NCBI RefSeq assembly: GCF_002050515.1
Contig: NZ_LTAY01000034.1
Location: forward strand, 1 to 37,221
Length of the DNA stretch: 37,221 nucleotides
Source: Clostridium thermobutyricum DSM 4928
GTDB lineage: Bacteria > Bacillota > Clostridia > Clostridiales > Clostridiaceae
Direction of reading: 5' to 3'
Under the pieces are notes generated by a model. That model was not told the DNA's origin, ran no database searches, and saw nothing but the letters and a program-made list of their open reading frames with translations. Shown piece after piece: positions 1 through 7,012 of this stretch (position 1 is its first letter; every line of letters begins with the position of its first letter). Position numbers and translations under genes: made by a program.

Positions 1-30
1 ATATAAAATTAATTAAAAAGGAGAATTAAT

Positions 31-798
31 ATGTTAGCTATTTTATCACCAGCTAAAAAACTTTTAGATAGAGAATTTAATAAAAGTTTAAAATATACTA
101 GAACAAGATTTGATAATGAAAGTATAAAGATAAATAACAGATTAAAAGAGTTTAATCCAGATGAGTTATGCTCTTTAATGAAAATATCTGAAAAGCTTAG
201 AGATGATGTTTTTTCATATATACATAAATTTAGTACAGTTGATAGAGAAAATTTATTTCCTTGTATTTTCTATTTTAATGGAGAAGCTTTTAGAGGGCTA
301 GAAATAGAAAGTTATAGTGAGGAGGATCTTTACTATGCAAATAGTCATTTACGAGTTTTATCGGGATTGTATGGAGTTTTAAGACCTCTTGATTTAATAA
401 GTAAATATAGACTTGAAATGGGAACAAAACTAAATATAGAAGATAAAAAAAATCTATATGAGTTTTGGGGAGATAAAATAAAAAATACTATACTAGAGGA
501 TTTAGAAAAAACTGAAACAAATATACTCGTAAATTTAGCTTCAGAAGAATATTCTAAATCAGTAAAACTTAATGAATTAAAAGGTGTACAAGTTATAACT
601 CCAGTATTTAAAGAGTATAAAAATGGAAAATATAAAGTGGTAACAGTACACGCTAAAAGATGTAGAGGGCTTATGGCTACATATATAATGAAAAACAAAA
701 TAAAGACAAAGGATGAATTAAAATCCTTTGACTTAGAAGGTTATATATTTAGAGAAGATATGAGTAATGAAAAAGAATTCGTTTATACCTTAGGATAA
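31..798 (+). CDS. yaaA: Peroxide stress protein YaaA (UPF0246/DUF328 family)
   Basis: A 255-residue protein, the usual length of the YaaA family. It opens with the family signature LAILSPAKKLLD and has the conserved segments YFNGEAFRGLEIESYSEEDL and LSGLYGVLRPLDLISKYRLE in the middle. In E. coli YaaA is induced by peroxide and limits free intracellular iron and oxidative DNA damage; a DNA-binding fold has been reported. It is cytoplasmic. The ATG is preceded by AAGGAG about 8 bases upstream. Its promoter would lie outside the window. Its last nine bases overlap the 3' end of a tiny convergent ORF on the other strand. Family identity is clear; the precise role in this organism is inferred. Confidence 0.93.
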   Translation: MLAILSPAKKLLDREFNKSLKYTRTRFDNESIKINNRLKEFNPDELCSLMKISEKLRDDVFSYIHKFSTVDRENLFPCIFYFNGEAFRGLEIESYSEEDLYYANSHLRVLSGLYGVLRPLDLISKYRLEMGTKLNIEDKKNLYEFWGDKIKNTILEDLEKTETNILVNLASEEYSKSVKLNELKGVQVITPVFKEYKNGKYKVVTVHAKRCRGLMATYIMKNKIKTKDELKSFDLEGYIFREDMSNEKEFVYTLG

Positions 799-936
799 AT
801 TATCTTTTTTAGATATAGAATTTCTTTTTTCTAAGGCAGTATTCCTATCTTTTATCATCTTTTTACAATTTGTGAAAAGTAAATATAATGCAACAAAAAA
901 AGGAATAGAAATTATTAAAAATATTACTAGTTTCAT
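790..936 (-). CDS. Putative 48-residue single-pass membrane protein
   Basis: Not recognised. On the minus strand an ATG at 936-934 follows AAAGGAG with about 7 bases between, and opens a 48-codon frame ending in TAA at 792-790. The protein starts MKLVIFLIISIPFFVALYLL, one hydrophobic helix (about residues 3-22), followed by a charged tail rich in Lys and Arg, which suggests a membrane-anchored peptide with its tail in the cytoplasm. The stop overlaps the end of yaaA tail to tail. A good Shine-Dalgarno, a clean helix and filling of an otherwise empty gap argue for a real gene. Small size and unknown conservation argue for caution. Confidence 0.5.
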   Translation of the reverse strand: MKLVIFLIISIPFFVALYLLFTNCKKMIKDRNTALEKRNSISKKDNLS

Positions 937-1055
937 ACATATTCTCCTTTGTTTCTAAAGTTTATTAATAATATTTTAATATAAAATTACTTTAAAATAA
1001 AGAAAATAGTATGTAAGATAATAAATGTAGTGTAAAAAAATAGGAGGGGCAAATT

Positions 1056-1298
1056 ATGTCTACAATAATTTTAGCTTTAATAGATATTATAGTTGTAATT
1101 ATAATGATAACTACCTTTATAAAAGCATTCAGTAATTATAAAAAAGTTGGAAAAATAGATAATTATAAAAGTGAAATAAGTGAAGAGATGGAAGCATATA
1201 ATAAAAAAGGAACAGGATACATGATGATAGCCGTATTATCAGTTCCGATATTTTTAATTTTAACATTCTTCATAATTATACAAGTTGTCTTGTTTTAG
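1056..1298 (+). CDS. Small two-helix membrane protein of unknown function
   Basis: Not recognised. An 80-residue protein with two clear hydrophobic helices (about residues 4-25 and 55-79) joined by a polar, Lys/Glu-rich stretch of about 28 residues. The hairpin-like topology would put the polar loop on one side of the membrane. The ATG is preceded by AGGAGGGG about 8 bases upstream. It stands alone, with a long palindrome directly after the stop. No catalytic motif is visible. It may be a lineage-specific small membrane protein. Confidence 0.72.
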   Translation: MSTIILALIDIIVVIIMITTFIKAFSNYKKVGKIDNYKSEISEEMEAYNKKGTGYMMIAVLSVPIFLILTFFIIIQVVLF

Positions 1299-1299
1299 T

Positions 1300-1336
1300 A
1301 AGTAAAAGCTTTATTTTTAAAATAAAGCTTTTACTT
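1300..1336 (+). terminator. Perfect 18-bp inverted repeat, probable terminator
   Basis: Arms at 1300-1317 and 1319-1336 are exact reverse complements (AAGTAAAAGCTTTATTTT). The palindrome starts two bases after the small membrane protein gene. No long T-tract follows, although the 3' arm itself ends in T-rich sequence, so termination is likely but not certain. Confidence 0.6.
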
Positions 1337-1398
1337 ATTGGGAAAAAAAGGGATTTGTGATATCATTTAAATATAGGTTAGTAAAATGGGGGAATTTT

Positions 1399-2316
1399 AT
1401 GAGAAAAGTTTTAGTGATAGGTGGTACTAGGTTCTTTGGGAAAAAGTTAGTAAAAACTTTAATAAATAGTGGAAATGAAGTAACTATTCTAACAAGAGGA
1501 ATTGTAAAGGATGATTTTGGAGATAAAGTAAAAAGGATAAAATGTAATAGAAAAAATAAAGAAGAATTAAAAGAAGCTTTAAAAAATAAAAAGTTTGATA
1601 TAGTTTATGATAATATTTGTTATTCACCAAATGAAGCTTTAATAAGTACAGAAGTTTTTAATGGAAAAACTAAAAGATATATAGTTACATCTTCTATAGC
1701 TGTTTATAATAAAAAGAGGGGAGAAATGATTAAAGAATATGAATTTAATCCTAAAGATTATGAAATAACTTTTGGAGATAGAGAGGATTTTTCATATTCT
1801 GAAGGAAAACGATTAATGGAAGCTGTATTTTCTAAATATTCTAAATTTGAAGTTGCAATGGTAAGATTTCCTGTAGTAATAGGTGAAAATGATTATACAG
1901 GAAGGCTTAATAGTTATATAAATTCTGTAATTAAAGAAAAGAAGATTTATTCTACAAAAAAAGATTATAAAATGAATATTATAACAGAAGATGAAGCAGG
2001 AATATTTTTAGAATGGCTGGGAAAGAAAGATATAAATGGTTCCATTAATGCAGCATGTTTAGGAGAAATAAGTTTAAGTGATATAATAGAACTGATAGAA
2101 GAAGAAACAAATGTAAAAGCATTTGTAGATTCATCAATAGATATAAATGATACATCTCCTTATAATGATCAACTTAATTTAACTATGAGTACTTCATATA
2201 TAAGAGGATTCTTTTTGTATAGATTTAAAGATGCGAAAAGTGAGATGAGACAAATTATAAAAGAAGAATTAAGAAAGGAAGCTGAAAAATGGAAAGTACA
2301 TTTACAAAAACAATAG
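1399..2316 (+). CDS. NAD(P)-dependent SDR-family protein (epimerase/dehydratase-like)
   Basis: An extended short-chain dehydrogenase-type Rossmann protein of 305 residues. The N-terminus RKVLVIGGTRFFGKKLV carries the glycine-rich dinucleotide-binding loop (GGTRFFG). The middle has IVTSSIAVY followed by a YSEGKRLME segment, like the Tyr-x3-Lys active-site pair (Y-S-E-G-K). Substrate is unknown; similar proteins are annotated as NAD-dependent epimerases or chloroplast stem-loop-binding-like. The ATG at 1399 is chosen because GGGGG lies about 6 bases upstream; a frame open from 1357 would add 14 unlikely residues. Its 3' end overlaps the next gene by 28 bases, so the two are probably co-expressed. 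Confidence 0.8.
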   Translation: MRKVLVIGGTRFFGKKLVKTLINSGNEVTILTRGIVKDDFGDKVKRIKCNRKNKEELKEALKNKKFDIVYDNICYSPNEALISTEVFNGKTKRYIVTSSIAVYNKKRGEMIKEYEFNPKDYEITFGDREDFSYSEGKRLMEAVFSKYSKFEVAMVRFPVVIGENDYTGRLNSYINSVIKEKKIYSTKKDYKMNIITEDEAGIFLEWLGKKDINGSINAACLGEISLSDIIELIEEETNVKAFVDSSIDINDTSPYNDQLNLTMSTSYIRGFFLYRFKDAKSEMRQIIKEELRKEAEKWKVHLQKQ

Positions 2317-2783
2317 AAAAAGATATTGATGGATTAATGGGAGGAGCTTTTTTAACAGCAGGAAATGATAAAGAATTTAATACAATGACTATAAGCTGGG
2401 GAAGCATAGGATTTATGTGGAGAAAGCCTGTATTTATGGTTTTAGTTAGAGAATCAAGATATACAAATGAATTTATGAAAAATGGAGAAAGCTTTACAGT
2501 AAGTATTCCATATGAAAAAAATAAATCAGAAGCATTAAAAATTTGCGGAACAAAATCAGGAAGAGATATAGACAAAGAAAAAGAAGCAGGAATTAAGTTT
2601 ATAAAAAGTAAAAAAGTAAAAACTCCAATTATTGAAGGTTGTGAAAAATATTATGAATGTAAAATAGTATTTAAAAATACTATGAATTTAGATGATTTAG
2701 ATAAAGAATTTGTTAAAACATTCTATGATGGAGAAACAAAAGGGCATGTTCTTTATTTTGGTGAAATTGTAGAAGAATATTAA
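2289..2783 (+). CDS. Flavin reductase-like / flavoredoxin-type FMN-binding protein
   Basis: A 164-residue protein of the flavin reductase-like split-barrel family. It has the typical early segment FNTMTISWGSIGFMWRKPVF followed by VLVRESRYTNEFMKNGESFTVSIP, which in relatives lines the FMN site. Such proteins bind FMN and act as small flavin reductases or electron carriers; the partner is not known here. The start ATG at 2289 lies inside the end of the preceding SDR gene and is served by AGGAAG 10 or so bases upstream. The overlap suggests translational coupling and perhaps a shared redox pathway, which is inference. Confidence 0.83.
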   Translation: MESTFTKTIEKDIDGLMGGAFLTAGNDKEFNTMTISWGSIGFMWRKPVFMVLVRESRYTNEFMKNGESFTVSIPYEKNKSEALKICGTKSGRDIDKEKEAGIKFIKSKKVKTPIIEGCEKYYECKIVFKNTMNLDDLDKEFVKTFYDGETKGHVLYFGEIVEEY

Positions 2784-2792
2784 TTTGTAGAA

Positions 2793-2827
2793 AATAGGCA
2801 GTAATTAAAAATTACTGCTATTTTTTT
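2793..2827 (+). terminator. Intrinsic terminator after the flavin reductase gene
   Basis: GCAGTAATT pairs with AATTACTGC across a short A-rich loop; flanking AATA/TATT extends the stem with one bulged G. A run of seven Ts follows. Confidence 0.8.
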
Positions 2828-2885
2828 AACATAAATAATATAAAAAGCATATTCTATAGTAAATACTTATAAAAGGAGAAATTCT

Positions 2886-3302
2886 ATGGATATGTATGTT
2901 TTAATTGCTTTTGGAATAAGTGTATTAGTTTGGTCTATAAGTGTATTTAGTAAAAGATTAAGATTATATAAAAGAGGAAAGAGAATAAGAGGGAAAATAA
3001 TAGATTTTAGAAAATTAGAAGAAGTTATTTTAGAAACTTGGAGTTATAGAGAAAAAGTAACATTATATAAACCAGTTATAGAAATAGAATTAAATGGGCA
3101 GAGGAAAGTTTTTAATTATGAAGAAGAAATTGATAGGAGAAAGTATGAAATTGGTGATGAAATCGATGTCATATATGATAGAAGAAGCAAAGAGATTTAT
3201 ATGGATTCCAGGATAGAATTTTTCAGATTTCCAATACTTTTATTTATGCTATCATTAATGTTATTTTCATTTTCATTAATGTTATTTTTATTTAAGTATT
3301 AA
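2886..3302 (+). CDS. Membrane protein with DUF3592-like soluble domain, function unknown
   Basis: A 138-residue protein with an N-terminal helix (about residues 4-22), a central polar domain and a C-terminal helix (about 115-137). The middle has the pattern of DUF3592-type proteins: a GKIIDF strand, PVIEIELNGQ, then YEIGDEIDVIYDRRSKEIY, where a small beta domain sits between two helices. No enzyme motif is seen. AAAAGGAG lies upstream of the ATG. The C-terminal helix is encoded by a short internal duplication (about 3250-3290; SLMLFSFSLMLFLF). It is likely monocistronic, between a terminator and the riboswitch. Confidence 0.7.
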   Translation: MDMYVLIAFGISVLVWSISVFSKRLRLYKRGKRIRGKIIDFRKLEEVILETWSYREKVTLYKPVIEIELNGQRKVFNYEEEIDRRKYEIGDEIDVIYDRRSKEIYMDSRIEFFRFPILLFMLSLMLFSFSLMLFLFKY

Positions 3303-3351
3303 CAATATGTAAAATATATAGATTAAACATAATGAATATGAATAATTGTAG

Positions 3352-3357
3352 TATAAT
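3352..3357 (+). promoter_or_regulatory. Probable -10 box upstream of the purine riboswitch
   Basis: TATAAT lies about 20 bases upstream of aptamer helix P1. No convincing -35 box is visible at the usual distance, so only the -10 is called. Confidence 0.45.
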
Positions 3358-3376
3358 TTATAAAAATAAAAAAACT

Positions 3377-3445
3377 ACCTATATAATTCTGAAAATAAGG
3401 TTCAGAGGTTTCTACAAAAAAACCGTAAATTTTTTTACTATAGGT
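3377..3445 (+). ncRNA. Purine (guanine/hypoxanthine-type) riboswitch aptamer
   Basis: P1 is ACCTATA (3377-3383) with TATAGGT (3439-3445). P2 is capped by a loop ending AAGG. The J2/3 core is GTTTCTAC as in known purine aptamers, and loop L3 is CCGTAAA, whose CC can kiss the GG of L2. The specificity base in J3/1 reads A-C-T-A-T, so the base corresponding to position 74 of B. subtilis xpt is C, the guanine class; adenine riboswitches have U there. J2/3 does not look like the 2'-deoxyguanosine variant. It precedes a purine permease gene. Confidence 0.93.
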
Positions 3446-3507
3446 AAATCAAATTTATAGATATGCTAGTTTTGGTTTACCTAAATTTCCAAGGCTAGTT
3501 TTTTTAT
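3442..3507 (+). terminator. Riboswitch expression platform: antiterminator/terminator
   Basis: The terminator pairs CTAGTTTTGG (3466-3475) with CCAAGGCTAG (3489-3498), with two G-U pairs, followed by a T-tract from 3499. The alternative antiterminator pairs AGGTAAATC (3442-3450), which shares bases with the 3' strand of P1, with GGTTTACCT (3474-3482), which takes bases from the terminator's left arm and loop. Ligand binding holds P1 closed, frees the terminator and switches the permease gene off. The pairings are read from the sequence; the OFF logic follows known purine riboswitches. Confidence 0.87.
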
Positions 3508-3532
3508 TTAAAATTTAGGGGGAAAACAAAGG

Positions 3533-4924
3533 ATGAACTTATTAGAAAAAATATTTAAACTAAAACAAAATAAGACAAATGTCAAAACAGAAGTTATAGG
3601 AGGATTAACAACCTTTGTTACATTTGCATATGCTTTACTTGTAATTCCAAATATATTAAAGCTTTCAGGAATGAATTTAGAAGGATTAAAAGGAAATGCT
3701 GCAAATAAAATTTCTATGGCAACAGATCCAATAGTAGCATCTGCCTTTGCATCAGTATGTATAGCAGCTGCAATAGGAACACTTATAATGGCTTTTTATG
3801 CAAATTTACCATTTGTATTAGCACCGGGACTTGGATTAGTATCATTTTTTACTTTTAATGTTTGCATAAAACTTAATTTTAGTTGGCAAGAAGGACTTGC
3901 AGCAGTATTTATATCAGGAATTTTGTTTGTAATTATAACATTAACATCTATTAGAGAAAAAATAATTTATTCAATTCCGCAAAATTTAAAATATGCAATT
4001 ACAGCAGGAATTGGATTATTTGTTACAATAATTGGACTAAAAAGTGGAGGAATAATTGTTTCAAATCCATCAACTTTAGTAGCTTTTGGAGATTTTACAA
4101 ATAAAGCTGTATTATTATCAATAATAGGATTAGTAATAGGTGTTATATTAATGGCTAGAAATGTTACTGGAGCTATATTAATATCAATAATTTTAACTAC
4201 TATTATTGGAATACCTATGGGAGTAACTAATCTTACTGGAATGAAAATATTTTCTCTTCCTCATATAGGTAATACTTTTTTTGCAATAGATTTAAAAGGA
4301 TTATTGACAAGCAATGGACATGGGATTTTAGGAGCTATTTTAACAGTTCTTATGGTAGTAATAACAATAAGCTTAGTAGATCTTTTTGATACAATAGGGA
4401 CTTTATTAGGAACAGCACAAAATGCAGGAATGGTTGATGAAAGTGGAGAAGTAACAAATTTAAGAAAAGCACTTACTTCAGATTCAGTAGGAACTACAAT
4501 AGGAGCTTTATTAGGGACAACTACTCTTGCTACAGTTGTAGAAAGTTCTTCAGGAATAGCACAAGGGGCAAGAACTGGTTTATCAAATGTAGTTGTAAGT
4601 TTAATGCTAATTTTATCATTATTTTTTAGTGGATTAGTTGGGATTGTTCCTCAAAGTGCATCATCTCAAGCTTTAGTTATAGTAGGAATTCTTATGATGA
4701 GAGCAGTAACAGAAATAGATTTTAAAGATTTTTCAGAAGCAGTACCAGCATTTTTCACAATAGTTATGATGCCTTTTACATATTCAATAGCAAATGGAAT
4801 TGCAATAGGACTTATATTTTATCCTATATGTAAAATTGCTACTGGTAAAGGAAAGGAAGTAAATAAAATAATTTATATATTTGCAATATTATTTATATTA
4901 AGATTTATACTTATGCCAGACTAA
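3533..4924 (+). CDS. NCS2-type purine permease (AzgA/PbuG-like)
   Basis: A 463-residue polytopic membrane protein of the AzgA/PbuG branch of nucleobase transporters, which import guanine, hypoxanthine or adenine by proton symport. The N-terminus has the family segment TEVIGGLTTFVTFAYALLVI. Further signatures are FVLAPGLGLVSFFTF (transmembrane segment 3), SLVDLFDTIGTLLGTA, and GTTTLATVVESSSGIAQGAR. Around 12 hydrophobic spans are visible. The ATG is preceded by AGGGGG. The guanine-type riboswitch directly upstream supports guanine/hypoxanthine as substrate and predicts repression when purines are plentiful. Which base is preferred cannot be settled from sequence. A terminator follows, so the gene is monocistronic. 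Confidence 0.9.
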   Translation: MNLLEKIFKLKQNKTNVKTEVIGGLTTFVTFAYALLVIPNILKLSGMNLEGLKGNAANKISMATDPIVASAFASVCIAAAIGTLIMAFYANLPFVLAPGLGLVSFFTFNVCIKLNFSWQEGLAAVFISGILFVIITLTSIREKIIYSIPQNLKYAITAGIGLFVTIIGLKSGGIIVSNPSTLVAFGDFTNKAVLLSIIGLVIGVILMARNVTGAILISIILTTIIGIPMGVTNLTGMKIFSLPHIGNTFFAIDLKGLLTSNGHGILGAILTVLMVVITISLVDLFDTIGTLLGTAQNAGMVDESGEVTNLRKALTSDSVGTTIGALLGTTTLATVVESSSGIAQGARTGLSNVVVSLMLILSLFFSGLVGIVPQSASSQALVIVGILMMRAVTEIDFKDFSEAVPAFFTIVMMPFTYSIANGIAIGLIFYPICKIATGKGKEVNKIIYIFAILFILRFILMPD

Positions 4925-4931
4925 TAAGAAA

Positions 4932-4979
4932 GATTGATTGGAGATAAAGATTTACTTTTATCCTCAATCAATTTTTTTA
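4932..4979 (+). terminator. Intrinsic terminator after the purine permease gene
   Basis: GATTGATTGGAGATAAA pairs imperfectly with TTTATCCTCAATCAAT, followed by a run of Ts. It separates the permease gene from the fatty-acid operon promoter. Confidence 0.8.
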
Positions 4980-5041
4980 TTTTATAAAATTATTTAGATT
5001 AAGGTAATTAGTTCTTGAATTAGTATTTTTGTATTAAAGAG

Positions 5042-5070
5042 TTGACAAATTAGTTTGATTATATTATAGT
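5042..5070 (+). promoter_or_regulatory. Promoter of the fatty-acid operon
   Basis: TTGACA (5042-5047), a 17-base spacer and TATAGT (5065-5070) form a near-consensus vegetative promoter. The predicted start is near 5077, giving a leader of about 100 bases before fabT. FabT-like operator sequence overlaps the spacer, the -10 box and the start region. Confidence 0.8.
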
Positions 5071-5113
5071 TTGATTATCAAATGATTTGAAATAAGAAAT
5101 ATTTGATTGACAT
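5051..5113 (+). promoter_or_regulatory. Cluster of FabT-like operator sequences
   Basis: The palindrome AGTTTGATTATCAAAT (5068-5083) matches the TTTGA..TCAAA type known for FabT of lactic acid bacteria and streptococci. The 12-mer TAGTTTGATTAT occurs twice, at 5051-5062 and 5067-5078. CAAATGATTTG (5079-5089) is a further dyad, and ATTTGATTGACAT (5101-5113) is another half-site-like element. Binding over the -10 box would block transcription. Site identity is inferred from motif likeness and the adjacent MarR-family gene. Confidence 0.68.
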
Positions 5114-5176
5114 TGATTTATGTTGTTAAAGATATTATAGTTATATTTAGGAATTTTAGAATCTGGAGGATTAAGA

Positions 5177-5629
5177 ATGGATAAGAAAGAAAAAATTTTA
5201 AATGAGCTAATGGTAGATTTATTTAATGACATACTTCAAATTGAAGAACAGGCTTTAAAGCAAGGAGCTTTAAATGATTTATCTGTAACAGAAATGCATA
5301 CTTTAGAAGCAATTGGAATGTACACAGAAAGAACTATGTCAGAAGTGGCACAAGATTTAAAGATAACAGTTGGTACATTAACAACTGCTATAAATAAATT
5401 AATAAAAAAAGAATATGTTGAGAGAAAAAGAATTGAGGAAGATAGAAGAGTTGTTTTGATTAAATTAACAAAAAGAGGAAAGCTTGCATATAGACTTCAT
5501 GAAAAATTTCATAATGATATGATTAAAGCTACAATTGATGGCTTATCAGAAGAAGAGGAAAATACTCTTATATCATCCTTAGAAAGATTAAATGAATTTT
5601 TTAAGAGAGAATACAATCTAAAAAAATAA
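5177..5629 (+). CDS. fabT: MarR-family regulator, probable FabT fatty-acid operon repressor
   Basis: A 150-residue MarR-family winged-helix protein. After an N-terminal helix used for dimerisation come LSVTEMHTLEAIG, the helix-turn-helix SEVAQDLKITVGTLTTAINKL, and the wing DRRVVLIKLTKRG, then C-terminal dimerisation helices. In streptococci FabT, with acyl-ACP as co-repressor, lowers expression of the fab genes it precedes. Here the gene is first in the same operon, and the promoter carries TTTGA-TCAAA dyads, so autoregulation is likely. GGAGG precedes the ATG. The assignment rests on family plus position. Confidence 0.88.
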   Translation: MDKKEKILNELMVDLFNDILQIEEQALKQGALNDLSVTEMHTLEAIGMYTERTMSEVAQDLKITVGTLTTAINKLIKKEYVERKRIEEDRRVVLIKLTKRGKLAYRLHEKFHNDMIKATIDGLSEEEENTLISSLERLNEFFKREYNLKK

Positions 5630-5640
5630 GGAGAGAATAA

Positions 5641-6615
5641 ATGAATGCAGTTAAAATAAAATCTGTTGGAGCATATTTACCTTCAAATATAATTACTAAC
5701 GAAGATATAAGTAAGTTAGTAGAAACAAATAATGAATGGATTGTTGAAAGAACAGGCATTAAAAGTAGAAGAATATCAAAAGGTGAAGATACTTCAAGTA
5801 TAGCAAATAAAGCTGCAAAAATAGCTTTAGATAGAGCAAAAGTAAAAGGAGAAGATATTGACTTAATTATAGTTGCTACATTAACTCCAGATAATTTTAC
5901 TCCATCAGTAGCATGTATAATCCAAAAAGAAATTGGAGCAGAAAATGCAACAGCATTTGATATAAATGCAGCTTGTACTGGATTTATATATGCTTTAGAA
6001 GTTGGAAGAAGTTTAATGGCAGTTGGAAGATATAAAAGAGCACTTATAATTGGAGCAGAAACATTATCTAAAATAGTAGATTGGTCTGATAGAAGTACAT
6101 GTATACTTTTTGGAGATGGAGGAGGAGCTTGTGTCTTAGAAACTTCAGATTCAAAGGAAGGAATTATAAATTCATATAGTATATCAGATGGAAAAAAAGG
6201 TGAGACTTTAATAGCAGGTGCGGTAGATGTAAATAATCCTTTCATAGAGGAAAAAGTAGAAAAACATAAATATATAAAGATGAATGGTAGAGAAGTATTT
6301 AAATTTGCAACTAAATCAATGACCTCATCTATAGAAAAAGTTTTAGAGAATACAGAATATAAATTAAATGATATAGATTTAATAATACCTCATCAAGCAA
6401 ATTTAAGAATTATAGAATATGCTGCAAAAAAGCTAAATTTACCTTTAGATAGGTTTTATATAAATTTAGAAGATGTAGGAAATACATCAGCAGGATCAAT
6501 ACCAATTGCATTAAATAATGCCTTTGAAGAAGGAAAGATAAAAAAAGGTATGAAAATAATATTAGTTGGTTTTGGTGGAGGGTTAACTTGTGGTTCAACC
6601 CTAATAAAATGGTAA
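5641..6615 (+). CDS. fabH: 3-oxoacyl-ACP synthase III (KAS III)
   Basis: FabH starts fatty-acid synthesis by condensing an acyl-CoA primer with malonyl-ACP. The 324-residue protein has the complete Cys-His-Asn triad: Cys112 in INAACTGF, His251 in IIPHQANLRI and Asn281 in GNTSAGS. The C-terminus ends in the family's GFGGGLTCGS segment. Length is normal. It starts 11 bases after fabT with GGAGAG before the ATG. Primer choice (straight acetyl or branched) cannot be read from sequence with confidence. It is the first biosynthetic gene in the operon, fitting its initiating role. Confidence 0.96.
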   Translation: MNAVKIKSVGAYLPSNIITNEDISKLVETNNEWIVERTGIKSRRISKGEDTSSIANKAAKIALDRAKVKGEDIDLIIVATLTPDNFTPSVACIIQKEIGAENATAFDINAACTGFIYALEVGRSLMAVGRYKRALIIGAETLSKIVDWSDRSTCILFGDGGGACVLETSDSKEGIINSYSISDGKKGETLIAGAVDVNNPFIEEKVEKHKYIKMNGREVFKFATKSMTSSIEKVLENTEYKLNDIDLIIPHQANLRIIEYAAKKLNLPLDRFYINLEDVGNTSAGSIPIALNNAFEEGKIKKGMKIILVGFGGGLTCGSTLIKW

Positions 6616-6658
6616 AAATTATAGAAATAAAAAATATTAAAATTTGGAGGAATGAAAA

Positions 6659-6883
6659 ATGATATTTGAAGAAATTAGAGAAGTTGTATGTGAACAATTA
6701 GGAGTAGAAGAAAATGAAGTAACTATGGAAACAACATTTGAAGATTTAGGAGCAGATTCTTTAGATCTTTTCCAAGTAGTTATAGAGCTTGAAGAAAAAT
6801 TTGGAATCCAATTAGAAGATGCAGAAAGAATTAAAAGCATTAAAGATGCTGTAGAGTATGTTCAATCAAAAATAAATGCTTAA
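6659..6883 (+). CDS. acpP: Acyl carrier protein
   Basis: A 74-residue acidic protein carrying growing acyl chains on phosphopantetheine. The attachment site is Ser34 in the canonical GADSLDLFQ motif at the start of helix II. Surrounding helices (EEIREVVCEQLGV, VVIELEEKFGIQL, DAVEYVQSKI) match the four-helix ACP fold. GGAGG precedes the ATG by about 8 bases. It sits between fabH and fabK, as in many Firmicutes. A stem-loop directly downstream may set its mRNA level apart from the rest of the operon. Confidence 0.96.
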   Translation: MIFEEIREVVCEQLGVEENEVTMETTFEDLGADSLDLFQVVIELEEKFGIQLEDAERIKSIKDAVEYVQSKINA

Positions 6884-6932
6884 TTAAAGTTTACTTGTAA
6901 TTAATTTAATGGAGTAAAAACTTTAAAATAGA

Positions 6933-6966
6933 AAATCGGGCTCTTCTTAAAAGTAGATCCCGATTT
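6933..6966 (+). terminator. Stem-loop between acpP and fabK (attenuator or processing site)
   Basis: AAATCGGG (6933-6940) pairs exactly with CCCGATTT (6959-6966); inner bases can pair further. The following sequence is only TTTAATTATAT-like, without a solid T-tract, so full termination is unlikely. It lies inside the operon in a 129-base gap, the largest between fab genes. Confidence 0.55.
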
Positions 6967-7012
6967 AATTATATAAAGAAAAGTCATTCATAATATATCA
7001 GGAGGATTTTTA

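Noticed and set aside
345..698. Long minus-strand open frame inside yaaA
   Set aside because: No ribosome binding site, no recognisable domain, and it lies fully antisense to a well-supported gene. Similar antisense frames (for example 5601-6245, 24094-24321, 28520-28840) are rejected for the same reason.
3250..3290. Short direct repeat (TCATTAATGTTATTTT-like, two copies)
   Set aside because: It lies in the codons of a hydrophobic helix and reflects repeated Leu/Phe/Met residues; too short to call a repeat element.
5107..5138. Second TTGACA (5107-5112) as another fab promoter
   Set aside because: No good -10 at 16-18 bases; the TATTAT box is 20 bases away. Kept only as part of the operator-like cluster.
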